Notes under the pieces: model-generated
The model's input: only the letters and a program-made list of their open reading frames with translations
The model's database searches: none
What the model was told of the DNA's origin: nothing
Made by a program: the position numbers and the translations under genes
Shown here: positions 23,206 through 35,307 of the stretch, piece by piece
Position numbering within the stretch: position 1 is the stretch's first letter
How the letters are laid out: the number at the start of each line of letters is the position of its first letter
Assembly (NCBI GenBank): GCA_030704615.1
Contig: CM060732.1
Span: 40,529,053 to 40,593,052, forward strand
Source of the DNA: Takakia lepidozioides
Lineage: Eukaryota > Streptophyta > Takakiopsida > Takakiales > Takakiaceae
Reading direction: 5' to 3'
Length of the DNA stretch: 64,000 bases

Positions 23206-26200
23206 TAATAGGCTCTGGCTAGATTTGATGTAACTAAGAACCACTGCATTTTACGGCCACTGCTTAAGAAAAATTGTAAATCGAAATCTGCACATGTAAA
23301 CTTAAAATATCTAAATATAAAGAATAAATAGAAGTACATAGATCTAGTATTTATCGTAAAGTTTGTTGATTGTGTATGTACCAGTGTTGTACTGGTATAT
23401 CCCTTTGCGCCTGGGTATGTGGAGTGGTATGAGTAAGGGTAGAAGAATATTTAAAACCCTTGAGGAAAAGCCCATGTGCGTAGGCTTATAAAATTTCCAT
23501 ACACGTTCTTGAGTGGCTTTGAAGCTCAATGTTGCGACTCAACTAAAACATGAAAGGAGTTCATTGTAAAATACAATATCCACATGAAATCCATCAAAAT
23601 CAACAAACAGACTAGGGCTCTCCTGATACATGTGAAAATCACCCAAAGAGCAGTCTGAATTAGGCGAAGGTTTTGTTTTTTGGGACATACATAACTCGTA
23701 AGATTTCACGTACACGTGAGTTATCATATGCAATGGGGTTATGACATATGAATCGATGTCAAAAAATTGTTGTTTTGCATATTTCATCACGACCTTCTTC
23801 CTCAGACACCTTCAGAAAGCCAAAATTTCGAAACAGATGATGATTTATCCGACTCTGCAGACGCCCATCAACTTTCATCTTCCTAAGGTCGTGGTCCCCA
23901 AGGCAGGACCTATAGTCGAAGAATTAAAGCTTCATAGAAAATTGGGAAGAAATGGCTTATGCACTTCAATCCAGAAGGTATGTCATCTACTAATTTTATG
24001 AAATATGTTGCTTGTGAGGATTCGTATCAATTCGCCATGGGGTCGTGAAACAAGATGTAAGAGGGAGAATGCTAGAACATGCTTCAACTACCCCAAACTA
24101 GTATTTTGTGGATATTCTAACCATAAAAGTTTCACTTTCACTCTTTTTTACTCCAGAGAAGGATCTAGAGTAAAAGATGCAACGCATCATTGCAATGTTT
24201 TAAACGGTCATGAGAATGCTTCTCACATTTCACATTCTGTTGGATCGAACATTCTTGGGTAAAAAATATCCTTGGTACTTCTTCTAGCATGAGGCTGGAT
24301 ACTTTTTGAAATGAACTAATTTAGTTGTGAGGCAGCAGTTCTAATTAGATATTTTTCTGTTTTTGGTTTCACAGGGTGAATTGCTAGCGATAGCACGAAG
24401 GGGGTTGCTATGCAACGAGCTCCTTTTTGGTTTGGCCGACAATTCTTGGGAGATTCTCGATGTGTCAGGCTGAGACGCGACTGATGCTAGCTTAATTGTG
24501 GCAGCACAGACGTGCCCACGCTTGCAAGATATCGACATAAGGTGTGTGAATTTTTAAAATTTTCTTATCCTAAACCTGCTTCATTCAAGATGGCGTTATA
24601 CAACAGTGGTGGAGAGTGGAATGGTGAGTATGTCTCATATGCTCGTACTTCACCAGATCCATCTCCAACCTTGTTGAGTGGTTACCGAGATGTAACTACA
24701 GTGAACTTTACAAAATGTAGCTTCTTTTGGAGAGACATGCATAGATGTGGTGAAGAGTTTGAGTGATGGAGTAGGATGCCCATACGTGGCATTTTGTGGT
24801 GTTTCTCCAATGTCATGGCGACGGTTTAGGCAGCTAGGAATTTTTCCTTCAAAAATGAAGATTCTTAACGAGCTTTCTACAAAATAGAGCTTTCTATGTA
24901 AGCAACTCTGCCAAACATGCTTTTGAGCATCCACTTCATCAACATGTGATACCGTGGATTTTTTGGTCTTCAGAGTTTCACTCCAAATACTCCACGGTGA
25001 TAGAGCGCCACCTAGTTCAGATATTCCATTTCAAATTAGGTGGTTGAAATATCAGATTAAGTGGTTTGAACTTCCTTATAGTAGTTGGTTGGAGTTCTGT
25101 CGCAGTAACTTGTATGACAAGTTTCTTCACAAGGATGTGAATATGTATGATAAAAATATAAATAAAAGTAGGTATGACATTATCACAGCTCCCACTTGTG
25201 TCATTTGGTTGATTCATTCACGCTTCTTCGAGAGGTTTTCCAACTCAAGGTCCCTTCGCATGCTCTTCTTTTACTCACTTATGCAAGGTACAACCAAGCA
25301 TTAATCAAAACCTCAAGACCAATGTAGTTCAATAAGTAGCATAAACAATTCCAATAATTTATGCCCTCCTTACAATCCCGCACTACAATCTCAATAAATC
25401 ATAAAGCCTATTGCGACAGTACAGAGCACCACAACTCTAATTGGTCTCCTTGCAAAAGCTGAGCGTTGCAGAAATGTGTCTGTAGGATGTCAACAAATAT
25501 GTGAGCATCATTAGGTGTAGTACATTGAATCAAGGTGTCAAAAATTGCTCCAGGAGGTCTTGTAGGGTCATCCATATGGAAAAATAATTATCCCTGACTT
25601 TTGGGTACATATTGTCTTAGATGGGATCGAAGACGACTCGCTCATGTTTTCTAACGATATACAAAAGCAATGGAATACATCGTGAAGTATCACGACAATC
25701 CCCATTTGTTTAAATAGAGAGAATGTAATGAATTTGCAACATGGGTACAATAGAAGATACATTTGTTGGTACATCTTCACAATCCCAACTTCTCCAAGTT
25801 TTTGTCGTTCATTTCTTTCTTGCAAAACGATCTCTCATGGATTGCTCTCGAGATATGGATGGTGATTTATGGATTTTAGACAAAAAAATGAGAGAGGTGG
25901 TTGCGCAAGTACCCGGTGATCAATGATATCCTCGATCCGCCAATGATTGCAATAGAATTGGTCCAGCCTACCGATATAACATTGTTGGTTTCATCAAGAC
26001 CAGCATATATCCTCGTGTTTTTCTCCAATCATGTGATTTCTGATGCACGACGAATTCCAACACTTGCAATGTCATAGTTATGACGACGCTCAATGTAGTT
26101 TGATAATTGTAACTCCTTCGTCAGTGATGATGATTCGGAGACTCATATCCACTGTTTGCTCAAACAAATTTTCAGACTTATCACCAGCAAACTTCGAAAT

Positions 26201-27230
26201 ACGATCGTCTAAAAACACGATTGCAGTATGGATTCACTACACATTTCAAGGGAGTTGATGAAATAATGAAAGTTTCCCCTAAACGACATTGCGACCCGCA
26301 TCATTTTTCATCCATGCCGTAACTTCCATGGATGAAGTTGGATGAACATGCGGTCTCCATCAAAAATTGTAGCTTCTGCCCCACTTCTGCGTATTAATAT
26401 GGATGCTTTCATCCATGTCATTCGAAAATTGTTTGATGTTCAAGTCAATGATAAGACAATTGTTGAGGGACAATGAGTAGTCCCTAGGATTACATCCTTG
26501 TTCTTTTAGCTACCCCTTTGCAATCCAACTCTCAGGAATTTGTTGTACATGTACAACAATGACAATGACTTCAAATACGCGGGGAATCAATCCAAGATAC
26601 ATGGGAGACAGTTGGGGACATTGGACGCCCCAAAAAGCATCCCAATGTCGTGGAGCGTAAAGCATTCCACCTGCGGATAGACAAAAACAAGCGGAAACAT
26701 GACCCAGATTACAGAATTCAACATAATTACAACCGAGAAAAGACTGATGCCCTCAAGGCAGCAATTGCTTCTAGAACAACTTGGGAAGTAAGTTCTATAA
26801 TTTTTCTTTCTTTGAGCACCCAAACCTGAATGGATTCTAGAGATTTAGCATGGCTGATCTTCGAGAATTTTGAATTTTTATTAAGTATAAAGTGAACAAA
26901 ATAAAACAAAACCATTCAATAAAAAATTAACTATCAAATTTTGTAGTGACACCTTCTCACTCGGCCTTGCACGATCCACTATATCGAATTTCTATTTTAC
27001 TACGATGGATAGCTAGCCTAATTCATTGCCTGCATCTCCCAGAAGTCTTGCCGTATGTGTAAGATCTTTTCTTTCTTTAGCTCATTTTTTTCAGAGCCCA
27101 TAGAAGCGTAAGGAGAACATGTTCAACATCAGAAAAACACGAGTACATCTAACTGTTTTTGTTAACACAACATGAGTACTAGAGTACTGAATTTTGTGGA
27201 CAAATTGTAGCCGGAAAAAAAAACTGGCAC
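23206..27230. other. Gene-poor AT-rich region
   Basis: There are several 60-116 aa open frames, none with a recognisable motif. At about 26815-26860 on the minus strand there is a 45-bp relic of the LINE-like ORF (AKSLESIQVWVLKE, compare 2005-2045). The rest looks like old, unassignable repeat DNA. Confidence 0.35.
26815..26860 (-). repeat. Short LINE-like ORF relic
   Basis: Minus-strand AKSLESIQVWVLKE matches QAKSLESIQVGVLKE in the element at 1860-2935. Sequence on either side is unrelated by eye. Confidence 0.5.
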
Positions 27231-27233
27231 GCA

Positions 27234-28140
27234 TTGGGTGGAAAGAGCCAATGCAACATATACACACATTGGGAGCTTATAAAAGCTCATGTTTGGCATA
27301 TTAACATAACGCCTGAAGTGAGAGATAAAAAATTTCTGCGGAATTGTAGAATGATGTTTCAGGCTTTGAACCATTTGGTTGATGAGATCACTTTTTTTGT
27401 GAAGTCTCGTGCACTGAATTTTGTGAGACCACAATTAGAGATTAGAAAAATTGTGGCAATTATTTTGTACATATTTGCCCATGGTATTTCGTTAGACATA
27501 ATGACAGATCAATTTAATATTGGTGCATCAACCATACGCAAGTATATTGACATTGTTTGTGATGAGCTTACCACGTCTAAATGTTTGTTCAGCAAATATA
27601 TTAGCATACCGTCAGAATAACGATAAATTGATAAAAATTATCAATACTTTCAATAAATTATAGGATTGCTAAACATTGTGGGTGCAATCTTTAATAGAAA
27701 CCAAATCAAAGGGGGATCTTAGGTTTGCATGTGGACTTTTACAACCGGAAAAAAATCAATAACATTGTTCTACAAGTAGTATGTGATGCAAACAATGTAT
27801 TTTGGATTGTCTGTGCCAACCATCCCGGGGGCTGTGTAGATGGAGGTTAGTTTAAGTTGTCGCGGTTGTATATAGAATTAAAAGATCGTATACTTTTATA
27901 AGAACCTATGGTTATAGTTCGTCAAATGATGTTGGATTGACGATTTCACTTACTTGATCGGAGATCCACACGTATTTGATGAAGAACTTTAAGCCATGCA
28001 CCCCTGACAATAGGCATTCTGATTTTAGTATGGACAATGGTAGAGTTGTCATTGAAAATGCTTTTGGGTGTTGTATAACTAATGTTAGCTTAAAGACAAT
28101 TTGGTAGGTTTCGGTGCAACAAGATTGTCTACTTTGAGAA
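27234..28140 (+). pseudogene. PIF/Harbinger-type transposase pseudogene
   Basis: The first 128 codons (27234-27620) resemble the N-terminal part of plant Harbinger nucleases. They have an RMMFQALNHLVDEI helix and then FAHGISLDIMTDQFNIGAST, a helix-turn-helix-like segment. After a stop, other frames continue the family order. NRKKINNIVLQVVCDA and FWIVCANHPGG lie near 27745-27830. FSMDNGRVVIENAFG near 28020-28065 marks the region around the last catalytic acid. At least three stops or frameshifts break it, so it is inactive. Terminal repeats and the companion Myb-like gene were not found. Confidence 0.65.
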
Positions 28141-30471
28141 AAGTTAAAGTTACAGAAGTGGAAGATGAAAGAATGAGAGAAAAATTGTTTGAGCAACCGT
28201 TGATTGGAAATCCACAATAATAAATTGAAATATAGATTTCGCGTAATTTGTGCATAAGTAGTGTCGGGGACACCATATGCAACAAATCATGTCTCTTGCA
28301 CATCATCAAGCCCAATGACTTAGGGATAAAATTGCAATGTGCTCCTTGATCAAGTATATATGCCTCTCGGAATTCTTGTGAGTACATTCGTTGTTTTTCC
28401 CAAAATCATGTCAAATTTCTCATATCATGGCCAGTTAAATGGAGGAACATCAATTGCTGAACATTTCCTCTTTTCCACTCGATATATGTCTTCGAGCTTG
28501 TTCACCTTGTCACGACAATGCTTCACAAACGAAGTGGTGCATTAAGAACCCATGCATTGAGCTTTTCTACAATGTGAACCCAGTCTTTTCTCCTTATAGG
28601 TCCACGCCTATGATCCCAATAATTCTCCTCCTAAAGATCTAGCAGCAATAAGGTTGTGTCATTTGTCCAAACTCGAGCGTTTTCTTCACATTTGCAAGAA
28701 GTGGTGGCATTCTCGTCCCAACAATTATATGCAAATAATTGCCACAGCTTGACCCATCACTTTCAAGACATTCTAGCAACAAATCCATCAAAGATTATCT
28801 TTCCATATTTTTCTTAAGGGTTACTGTGTGTTATGGGCAAAATTACGTCAATTTTTCATTATTCTAGTTTATCAAGCTTTTACACTCCACGGTTGAACGA
28901 GGGTGAGAAGCAAACCACCATGGTCTGTGCGCTGACAAGTGGCATGTTTTTTGGCTCATCAGCTGTTTTTTGCCTCCATGTGCGCAAGCATGGGGTGTTT
29001 TCTAGCATGATAACTACACAAAGACTACTGCCAACACCCAATTCATTATCTCCAGATTTTTGTTGGCTGTGAGTGAGCACCTCACAATATTTGGTTGAGT
29101 TCCGCACCCTAATAGTCAAAACCTCACAACTAGCTCCAATCATTCATCCATTGGTTAATATTTCATCCATTCATCTTAATCCCTAAAGACAGAGCACCTT
29201 TTTGGTGGGCCCGTTACAAAAGGTGCATACCCTCATGTTTGCATACCCTTATGATATAAGTGTTTATCCACCATCATCCATAAGGCCGACGAACGTTATA
29301 TTTTCTTGTGTGCATATTTACTACTTCCCGCATACTATGAAAAGTGCAGGCAATTTGACATTGCATTCATGATATCATAATAAGCTAAGGTGCCAATATT
29401 TAGATGTACTTCAAAATTGCATGTAAAAGCTGGTTTGACCAGAAAATTCAACTCAAGAATTCCACAATCTAATTATGTGGTACCTAAATGAATGTCTCAT
29501 TATGACTTTGAGCCCTAGATGTTATTTACAGGATCGCCCATTTGGCCTACAAATCAACTGTGCTTTTCCAGCCCCGGCCCTTTGGAAAACTATAGAGAGC
29601 GGAGCTTAACTATTTTAGGATGCTCTAAATTTCCACATATGCTCCTCCCTAAGGTGCACTGGTTACTTTCAGGGTTCACTTCCATCCATTGTCATTCAAA
29701 CTACATATGGATGAAATCTGAAACGGGATGAAATCTCAAAACTTTCCCAGATTTAGAGATGCCTGTCCCAAGTCCAGCCCAAGGCCGAAATCCCATCTTG
29801 GATTTGGGACTTGTCCAGTGTCCCATAAATATTGGGACAGAATCCCTTAATCTGCAATTAGAGCCCTCATGCCCAGGCAAATACATGGAATCTGTCCATG
29901 CCAGAGTTCTTGTGTGTATTGTAAGAAAAGAGGTACTTACTGCTTACGTACTAGGGAATTGCCCTGGCTCTGCCCAGTGAGCTGCCTGCCCAAAAAGTGG
30001 CGAGCCCGGCAGGCCAGACATTTTTTTTGAGGCGTGCAGCCCGGCCCACTCCGTTGCCAAAAAGGCCAATATCTGCCCGCGGAAAAAGGTGACAACCAGT
30101 AGTGCTCACAACTCTGTCAAGTCTGGTGGGTCAGATCTGCATGTGAACCAAAGCAACACATGTACCCTTAAGTACATGTATGTCTGTGAAGTGACCTCAA
30201 ACTATCCTTTTTTTTTTTCCTTAAGGGAAACACCTGGGAGCTGGGAGCGACAAAACACCTTTCAAACTCACCACCTCCTTTTCACACACCATACATTTTA
30301 CAGCTAACCTGTCACATCCTTCACTGCTCCAGTCCTCAACAAGCGGAAGATTGAAAGTGACCAGCTGCCCACTGTGTGACTGTCCCCTGCTGAAAGGGAA
30401 CAGTACCCGCAAGGGGAAGGGGCTCTTATTTACGCTAGCTCTCCGGTTAGCCTGTCATAATTATGTATATA
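28141..30471. other. Intergenic, repeat-rich
   Basis: There is no recognisable gene. GC-rich low-complexity stretches near 29760-29850 and 29940-30070 (cccggcaggccag, gcccggccca) look like decayed transposon interior, but the family cannot be named. Confidence 0.3.
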
Positions 30472-30669
30472 CCATAGTACCTTGGCAAGATGGACAGTCA
30501 TCTGTCGAATATTTATTTGATTTTGAGAATTCCATTTTGACATATAGAATATTCTCAAAGATGCTTTATTATCATTCACAAAATTATTCAATTTTCAAAA
30601 TAAATTTCCAAACTTTTCAAAATCTTTGAAATATTTTTTTTTTTTCTCAAAATTGCCCATGTACTATGG
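30472..30669 (+). mobile_element. 198-bp TIR element (MITE), copy 2
   Basis: The left end starts ccatagtaccttggcaag and the right end closes with gcccatgtactatgg. TA flanks both sides (30470-30471 and 30670-30671). Compared with the reverse complement of 4161-4358 it has the same length and long shared blocks, such as tcatctgtcgaatatttatt and attctcaaagatgct. It is non-coding. Confidence 0.8.
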
Positions 30670-30704
30670 TATATATAAGAAGTGGATCATGCAGACCAAT
30701 CAAC

Positions 30705-30840
30705 TCTATAGATAAAGATAAAGATAGAAAGAAAGAAAGAAAGAGGACTCCTTATAGTGTCGCGCCATCCCCAAGGATTGCCTTCCATTGGAAGGAGGAC
30801 ACTTTGAACCCTAGATCACCTGGGCTATATATAAGTTAGC
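30705..30840 (-). mobile_element. tRNA-like SINE copy (family 2, copy 3), 5' truncated
   Basis: It shares the gataaagataaag tail, the ccttccattggaagg segment and ccctagatcacctggg with the copies at 22190 and 23035. The tRNA-like head is missing. Next to the tail there is an extra (gaaa)n run at about 30725-30744. Confidence 0.4.
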
Positions 30841-30884
30841 AAATATATTACATATTATTATAGTTTTGTCCATGGGCCGATATA

Positions 30885-31000
30885 TTGGCGCATGCCACAT
30901 GGGCATAAGTGGTAAGCTGATGGTGAGGGTAGGTGTGAGGTGCAATGTTCGATTCTCGATGGACAGTTGTGTTGGAAAAGTTGTTGTTTTTAGAGTATAT
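30885..31000 (+). repeat. tRNA-like sequence, possible SINE head
   Basis: On the plus strand tgggcataagtggtaag (A-box-like) and gttcgattctc (30947-30957, B-box-like) are about 45 bp apart. The sequence does not fold into a convincing full tRNA by eye, so a SINE head is more likely than a tRNA gene. Confidence 0.35.
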
Positions 31001-32178
31001 TTAGAGTCTAGTTCAGGGGTTTCCCAGGCCCATAAATGCTTATTTTTCCACTTTCTTAGTGCATTATGGGGCTCTATATCCCTTTCCTAGTTCCTAACTT
31101 CCTCAGAACACCATTTAAAGGCTTTCTTTTAACTATAAAATATATGAAAGGGGCTGAGGCACTCAAACATTATATTATTATCATTTTTATTTTAATTTAA
31201 AAGGGGAAAACATTATTGAAAGGGGAGGGCTTTTCTAGATGGAAAATATAGGGAAGAAATACAAAATAACTAATGTCATAATGTAGGCCCTCTAGGAGAT
31301 TATGAAATATAAATACCATACTTGCCTAGGCTGTCCGAGGATAATTAAACCGAAAAACGGGCCTCTGTTCCCTTTATTCACAGAAAAACAAAATTAATTA
31401 ACGGGTATTATAATGAATTTTATAATTACATTTGATCAAACTGCCACTAATGCATTGATAATTTGGCTTATGACCTGGCAGCAAGTTCTCAGTAGTCTTA
31501 TTCACAAGTATGGAGTTCAATAGGCTTTGGCTCTGCCTTCTGGCATTTATGGGGTTTTATTTTTTCTCTCTATCTATAAAAATGGTTTTTTCCATAAAGA
31601 TAAAAACAATATTCAAAAGAAGAAGCATGAAAAATTTATTTGGTCCAATTTCCAGTTCTCCACTGCCACCCCCTTTTCATAAAAACACAAAAAATAAAAA
31701 CAAAATAAAAAATAAAATTGTGATTCCCAAGAGTCACGGTCAGTCCACTGCAACCCTAAACGTCAAGTAGAGTTTGGAGAGATTGCAAAAAGTTGGTTAT
31801 TGTACCAAGAGACAAGTTGGTGGACGGTCTCTCTCCTCTTATTTTGGTGATCTCAGTCGTCATGCTGTCTCTCTCCAACTAACCTCTGCACTCTCTCGGA
31901 CCAACCAAAGACATGTACTTGGATCTCTTCGTGTGGGTATTGAATGGAAACCCTGTTGGAGAACCTAGACAGCCAGCATCCTCAAATACCCACCTCCGTC
32001 ACAGATCATGGAAGCAATTTGCAAGCAGAATGAGATGATATGAAGTAGATTGCAATTCATTAGATCAGTTCTCGAGCCGCACAAATTTGTTGTCACAAAG
32101 ATTCTTCAAGATCATTGCAAAGCTCAGACTTGTGGCATCACTGAAGTCTGCGCGTTGTTGTAAGACGCGTCCTTCTCC
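31001..32178. other. Intergenic; upstream region of the diacylglycerol kinase gene
   Basis: AT-rich with poly-A/T runs to about 31700. From about 31770 the composition becomes more balanced and pyrimidine-rich (gtctctctcctc), and may be promoter and 5' leader of the gene at 32179. There is no separate gene. Confidence 0.3.
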
Positions 32179-34263
32179 ATGATTACATCACTTCGTGACC
32201 TTCGCAGATATGTCCAATACAACTATCCTCATTTGGATCTGGATAGTCCTCAGATTTTAGGGTTGATCATTGTAAGTTTCTTTGGAGGCCTCTCGTTTCT
32301 GTACGCTTTCTTTCAATGGCAACGCAAGATATCGATCGACTGGCTAAGGAAAGCCGCCCTTGCCAAACGCAAATCAACTATGAAGGTAAAGGATACTGGG
32401 GTATCACATATATGGCAAGAGGATTCCGATGTAAAAGGAGGACCCACAACTTGTTGCGTATGTTTGGATTCTCTTGCTGCACCTGCGGCAACGTCTCCGC
32501 CATCTGTGAATCGATGCAGTGTTTGTGGGGTTGCAGCTCATGAATCGTGTTGCAAGCAGGCAACAAATTGCAAACCTACATGTTTGAGAGGGTCGCATGT
32601 CCCGCATCATTGGGTGGAGGGATGGATCGATATGGATGATATACCAGATGATCCGTCCTTTTGTATGCATTGTGAAGAGCCTTGCAATGGCTCATTTCTT
32701 GCATCACGGTCCTCTCTATGGCGATGTCTTTGGTGCCAACGATTGGTCCATGTTCAATGTCATGCGAAGATGGCCAAAGCTCAAGATGAAATTTGTGATC
32801 TCGGGCCTTTTAAGAGACTTATTTTATCCCCTTTAAATGTTAGAGAGACTGGCGGAAAAGGTGTACATGTTGGGATTTTCAGTTCCATTACACAAGGGGC
32901 TACTGAAATAGCATCGTCAGTGCGGGGTTCTATGCGGAAAAGAAGCAAGCGAAGAGGGTCCAAACGAAGTGGACCGGAGCATGGAAGCATCATTGTTGCC
33001 GAGAGCAGTCTCAACAACAGTAATGCAGATATTCCTCAACCTGCAAGCAGTGGTCAAAGTAGTGGGGGAATTAACTCAAAGTTTGAGGTAGTTGACCTCC
33101 CTGAAAATGCCAGGCCTTTGTTGGTCTTCATCAATTGTAAGAGTGGCGGACAAAAGGGGGCCACTTTGAGACGACGCCTCAAGATGTTGCTTAATCCTGT
33201 CCAAGTGTTTGAAATAAGCTCGGAAAATCGACCTGAGCAAGGGTTGGCCTTATTTAAGGGGGTCACCCATTTCAGGATTTTGGTGTGTGGAGGTGACGGA
33301 TCGGTAGGATGGGTGCTGGATGAGGTTGACAAACACAATTATATTGAATCTCCACCCCCTGTTGGCGTATTACCGGTTGGAACTGGCAACGATATGTCCA
33401 GAGTGCTTTATTGGGGGGGAGGCTATGGAGTTGTTGAGCGCCACGGTGGACTTAGTGTGATCCTTCAGCATCTGGATCATGCAATGGTTACCATGCTTGA
33501 TCGTTGGCGTGTTACCATTACAGAAAAGTTTTCAAGCGCCAAGGCCCTGCAGTCGGGGTCAGATTATAAAGTAGATTCCAGTGTTTCAATCAAATATATG
33601 AACAACTACCTAGGCATTGGATGCGACGCAAAGGTGGCTTTGGACATCCACATGCTTCGTGAGGAGAGTCCAGAGAAATTTTATAACCAATTTATGAATA
33701 AGATGTTGTATGCCAAGGAAGGCGCCAAAGAGGTCATGGATAGGAGTTGCTCAGATCTACCTTGGCAGCTACGTGTGGAGGTAGACGGTGTCGACGTCGA
33801 GATCCCCGAGGATAGTGAGGGTGTTCTTATTACCAACATTGGCAGTTATATGGGTGGCGTGGACCTTTGGCAAAATGAGGAAGAACATGCAGATGAATTT
33901 CTGAGACAATCCATGCAGGACAAACTGCTAGAAGTTGTAGGGATATGTGGTACTTGGCACCTTGGCAAACTGCAAGTAGGTTTGTCGCGTGCACGAAGAC
34001 TCGGGCAAGGCAAGGCTATCAAAATATGGATGTCATCTACATATCCCGTGCAAATTGATGGAGAGCCTTGGATCCAACTACCTGCCTCCTTGGAAATTGT
34101 TCATCACAGTCAAGCATTCATGCTTAAGCGAACAGCAGAAGAACCCATGGGTCATGCTGCTGCGATTATAGTTGAGGTGCTGGAAAACGCCAAGTCTCGC
34201 AACCTCATCACCGGTGCACAGAAACGAGCTCTCCTGCAAGAAATGGCTGTGCGTCTATCCTAG
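32179..34263 (+). CDS. DGK: Diacylglycerol kinase, plant cluster I type (DGK1/2-like), single exon
   Basis: Phosphorylates diacylglycerol to phosphatidic acid, a lipid signalling step at membranes. 694 aa, uninterrupted. Residues about 26-44 form one membrane-spanning segment ([19 protein letters not shown]), then a basic stretch. Two Cys/His-rich C1-type domains follow at about 75-135 and 143-210, ending in the extended motif [14 protein letters not shown] Ser/Arg-rich linker leads to the catalytic domain at about 310-445, with [13 protein letters not shown] (ATP-binding glycines near residue 371) and [10 protein letters not shown]. The accessory domain at about 465-640 includes [16 protein letters not shown] and QIDGEPW. 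Architecture and length match plant cluster I enzymes. An ORF this long without introns is unusual for the family as I know it and could be a retrocopy, but nothing is broken. Confidence 0.92.
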   Translation: MITSLRDLRRYVQYNYPHLDLDSPQILGLIIVSFFGGLSFLYAFFQWQRKISIDWLRKAALAKRKSTMKVKDTGVSHIWQEDSDVKGGPTTCCVCLDSLAAPAATSPPSVNRCSVCGVAAHESCCKQATNCKPTCLRGSHVPHHWVEGWIDMDDIPDDPSFCMHCEEPCNGSFLASRSSLWRCLWCQRLVHVQCHAKMAKAQDEICDLGPFKRLILSPLNVRETGGKGVHVGIFSSITQGATEIASSVRGSMRKRSKRRGSKRSGPEHGSIIVAESSLNNSNADIPQPASSGQSSGGINSKFEVVDLPENARPLLVFINCKSGGQKGATLRRRLKMLLNPVQVFEISSENRPEQGLALFKGVTHFRILVCGGDGSVGWVLDEVDKHNYIESPPPVGVLPVGTGNDMSRVLYWGGGYGVVERHGGLSVILQHLDHAMVTMLDRWRVTITEKFSSAKALQSGSDYKVDSSVSIKYMNNYLGIGCDAKVALDIHMLREESPEKFYNQFMNKMLYAKEGAKEVMDRSCSDLPWQLRVEVDGVDVEIPEDSEGVLITNIGSYMGGVDLWQNEEEHADEFLRQSMQDKLLEVVGICGTWHLGKLQVGLSRARRLGQGKAIKIWMSSTYPVQIDGEPWIQLPASLEIVHHSQAFMLKRTAEEPMGHAAAIIVEVLENAKSRNLITGAQKRALLQEMAVRLS

Positions 34264-34479
34264 CTTGATTATGTTTATCTCATTGAAGCTTGAGCTTTCG
34301 AGCTCAGACCGATGAATTCCAGAAACTTGGTAAAGCAAAGAAGTGGAGCTCTGTTGATCAGATCATCTGGTTGCTGTCGTCCTGCTTTGGAGATGGAGAT
34401 CGCGACTCTTCCCGACTCGTGCCTCGCAGCAGAGCTCACTGTGTAAGAAAATTCAACTTTAACTTACACACATGTAATA

Positions 34480-34503
34480 ACTGAGTATAATAATAATAAT
34501 AAT
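34480..34503. repeat. (TAA)n microsatellite
   Basis: taa repeats about 220 bp after the diacylglycerol kinase stop codon, within or beyond its 3' untranslated region. Confidence 0.8.
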
Positions 34504-34737
34504 GTAAAATGTCGAAGATACTTTACGCAAATACTTAATCTTTCCAGAGCAGCGGCTGAGATGTCGTGATGTTTAGAGCGACCGTTGGAGGACAGCTGAA
34601 TTCAAAATTTGAATTGGAGCCGTCACTACCAAGGAGCAAGAGAGCTGTTGGGTTTTGGGACCCTTGCGCTTATCCTTCCATTTCTGCATGCCGAGATTTC
34701 TCAGAGCTCTCTTTGATTGTGCACTCTGTAGGAGGGA

Positions 34738-34739
34738 GA

Positions 34740-34776
<37 letters not shown>
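34738..34776. repeat. (GA)n microsatellite upstream of PME-C
   Basis: About 18 GA units, roughly 530 bp before the PME-C start codon. Confidence 0.9.
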
Positions 34777-34779
<3 letters not shown>

Positions 34780-35307
34780 CACATCCCATGATCATATCGC
34801 CACTTTCGTGTGAGAGAGGAAGAGAGCGCTTCTTGGTTTCCATGTGCAGTCAGTTAGTCTGTGCGCTCAGGTGTTGTGCATTGTGTAAGGACCTTGCAAT
34901 GGAGAGAGCGCACTGTGTGAATAACTGGCGGCATTGAGAATTAGAAGATTCTTTCGTTGGGGGCAGAGCACAGTGGGCGGATGTGAGACTCTGATTAGGG
35001 AGGGCAGCTGTGTAGGTCCAGATCGAACAGTAGTTTGTTTCTGTGGAAATACGTTTCTCGTAGGGATATAGCGCTGAGGCCAGCCATAGGCGCAGGCCGG
35101 CCAGTCTCTTGCCGGTGCTATTTTATTTATGGAGGACGTGTTCTCTTGGGCACAGCGCAAAACTAGTTAGAAAAATCTCTCTGAAGTCCGGAATCCCCAG
35201 CGTTGGCATTCCACTTTATCCTGAGAAAATCTTTGGCTACGAGTTAGGTAGACTGGTTCGAGACGTCAGAAACACACAAGTTCAAAGTTCTCAGGTAAAC
35301 TAGCAGC

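Noticed and set aside
30885-30975. Plus-strand tRNA gene
   Set aside because: B-box present, but no complete cloverleaf by eye.
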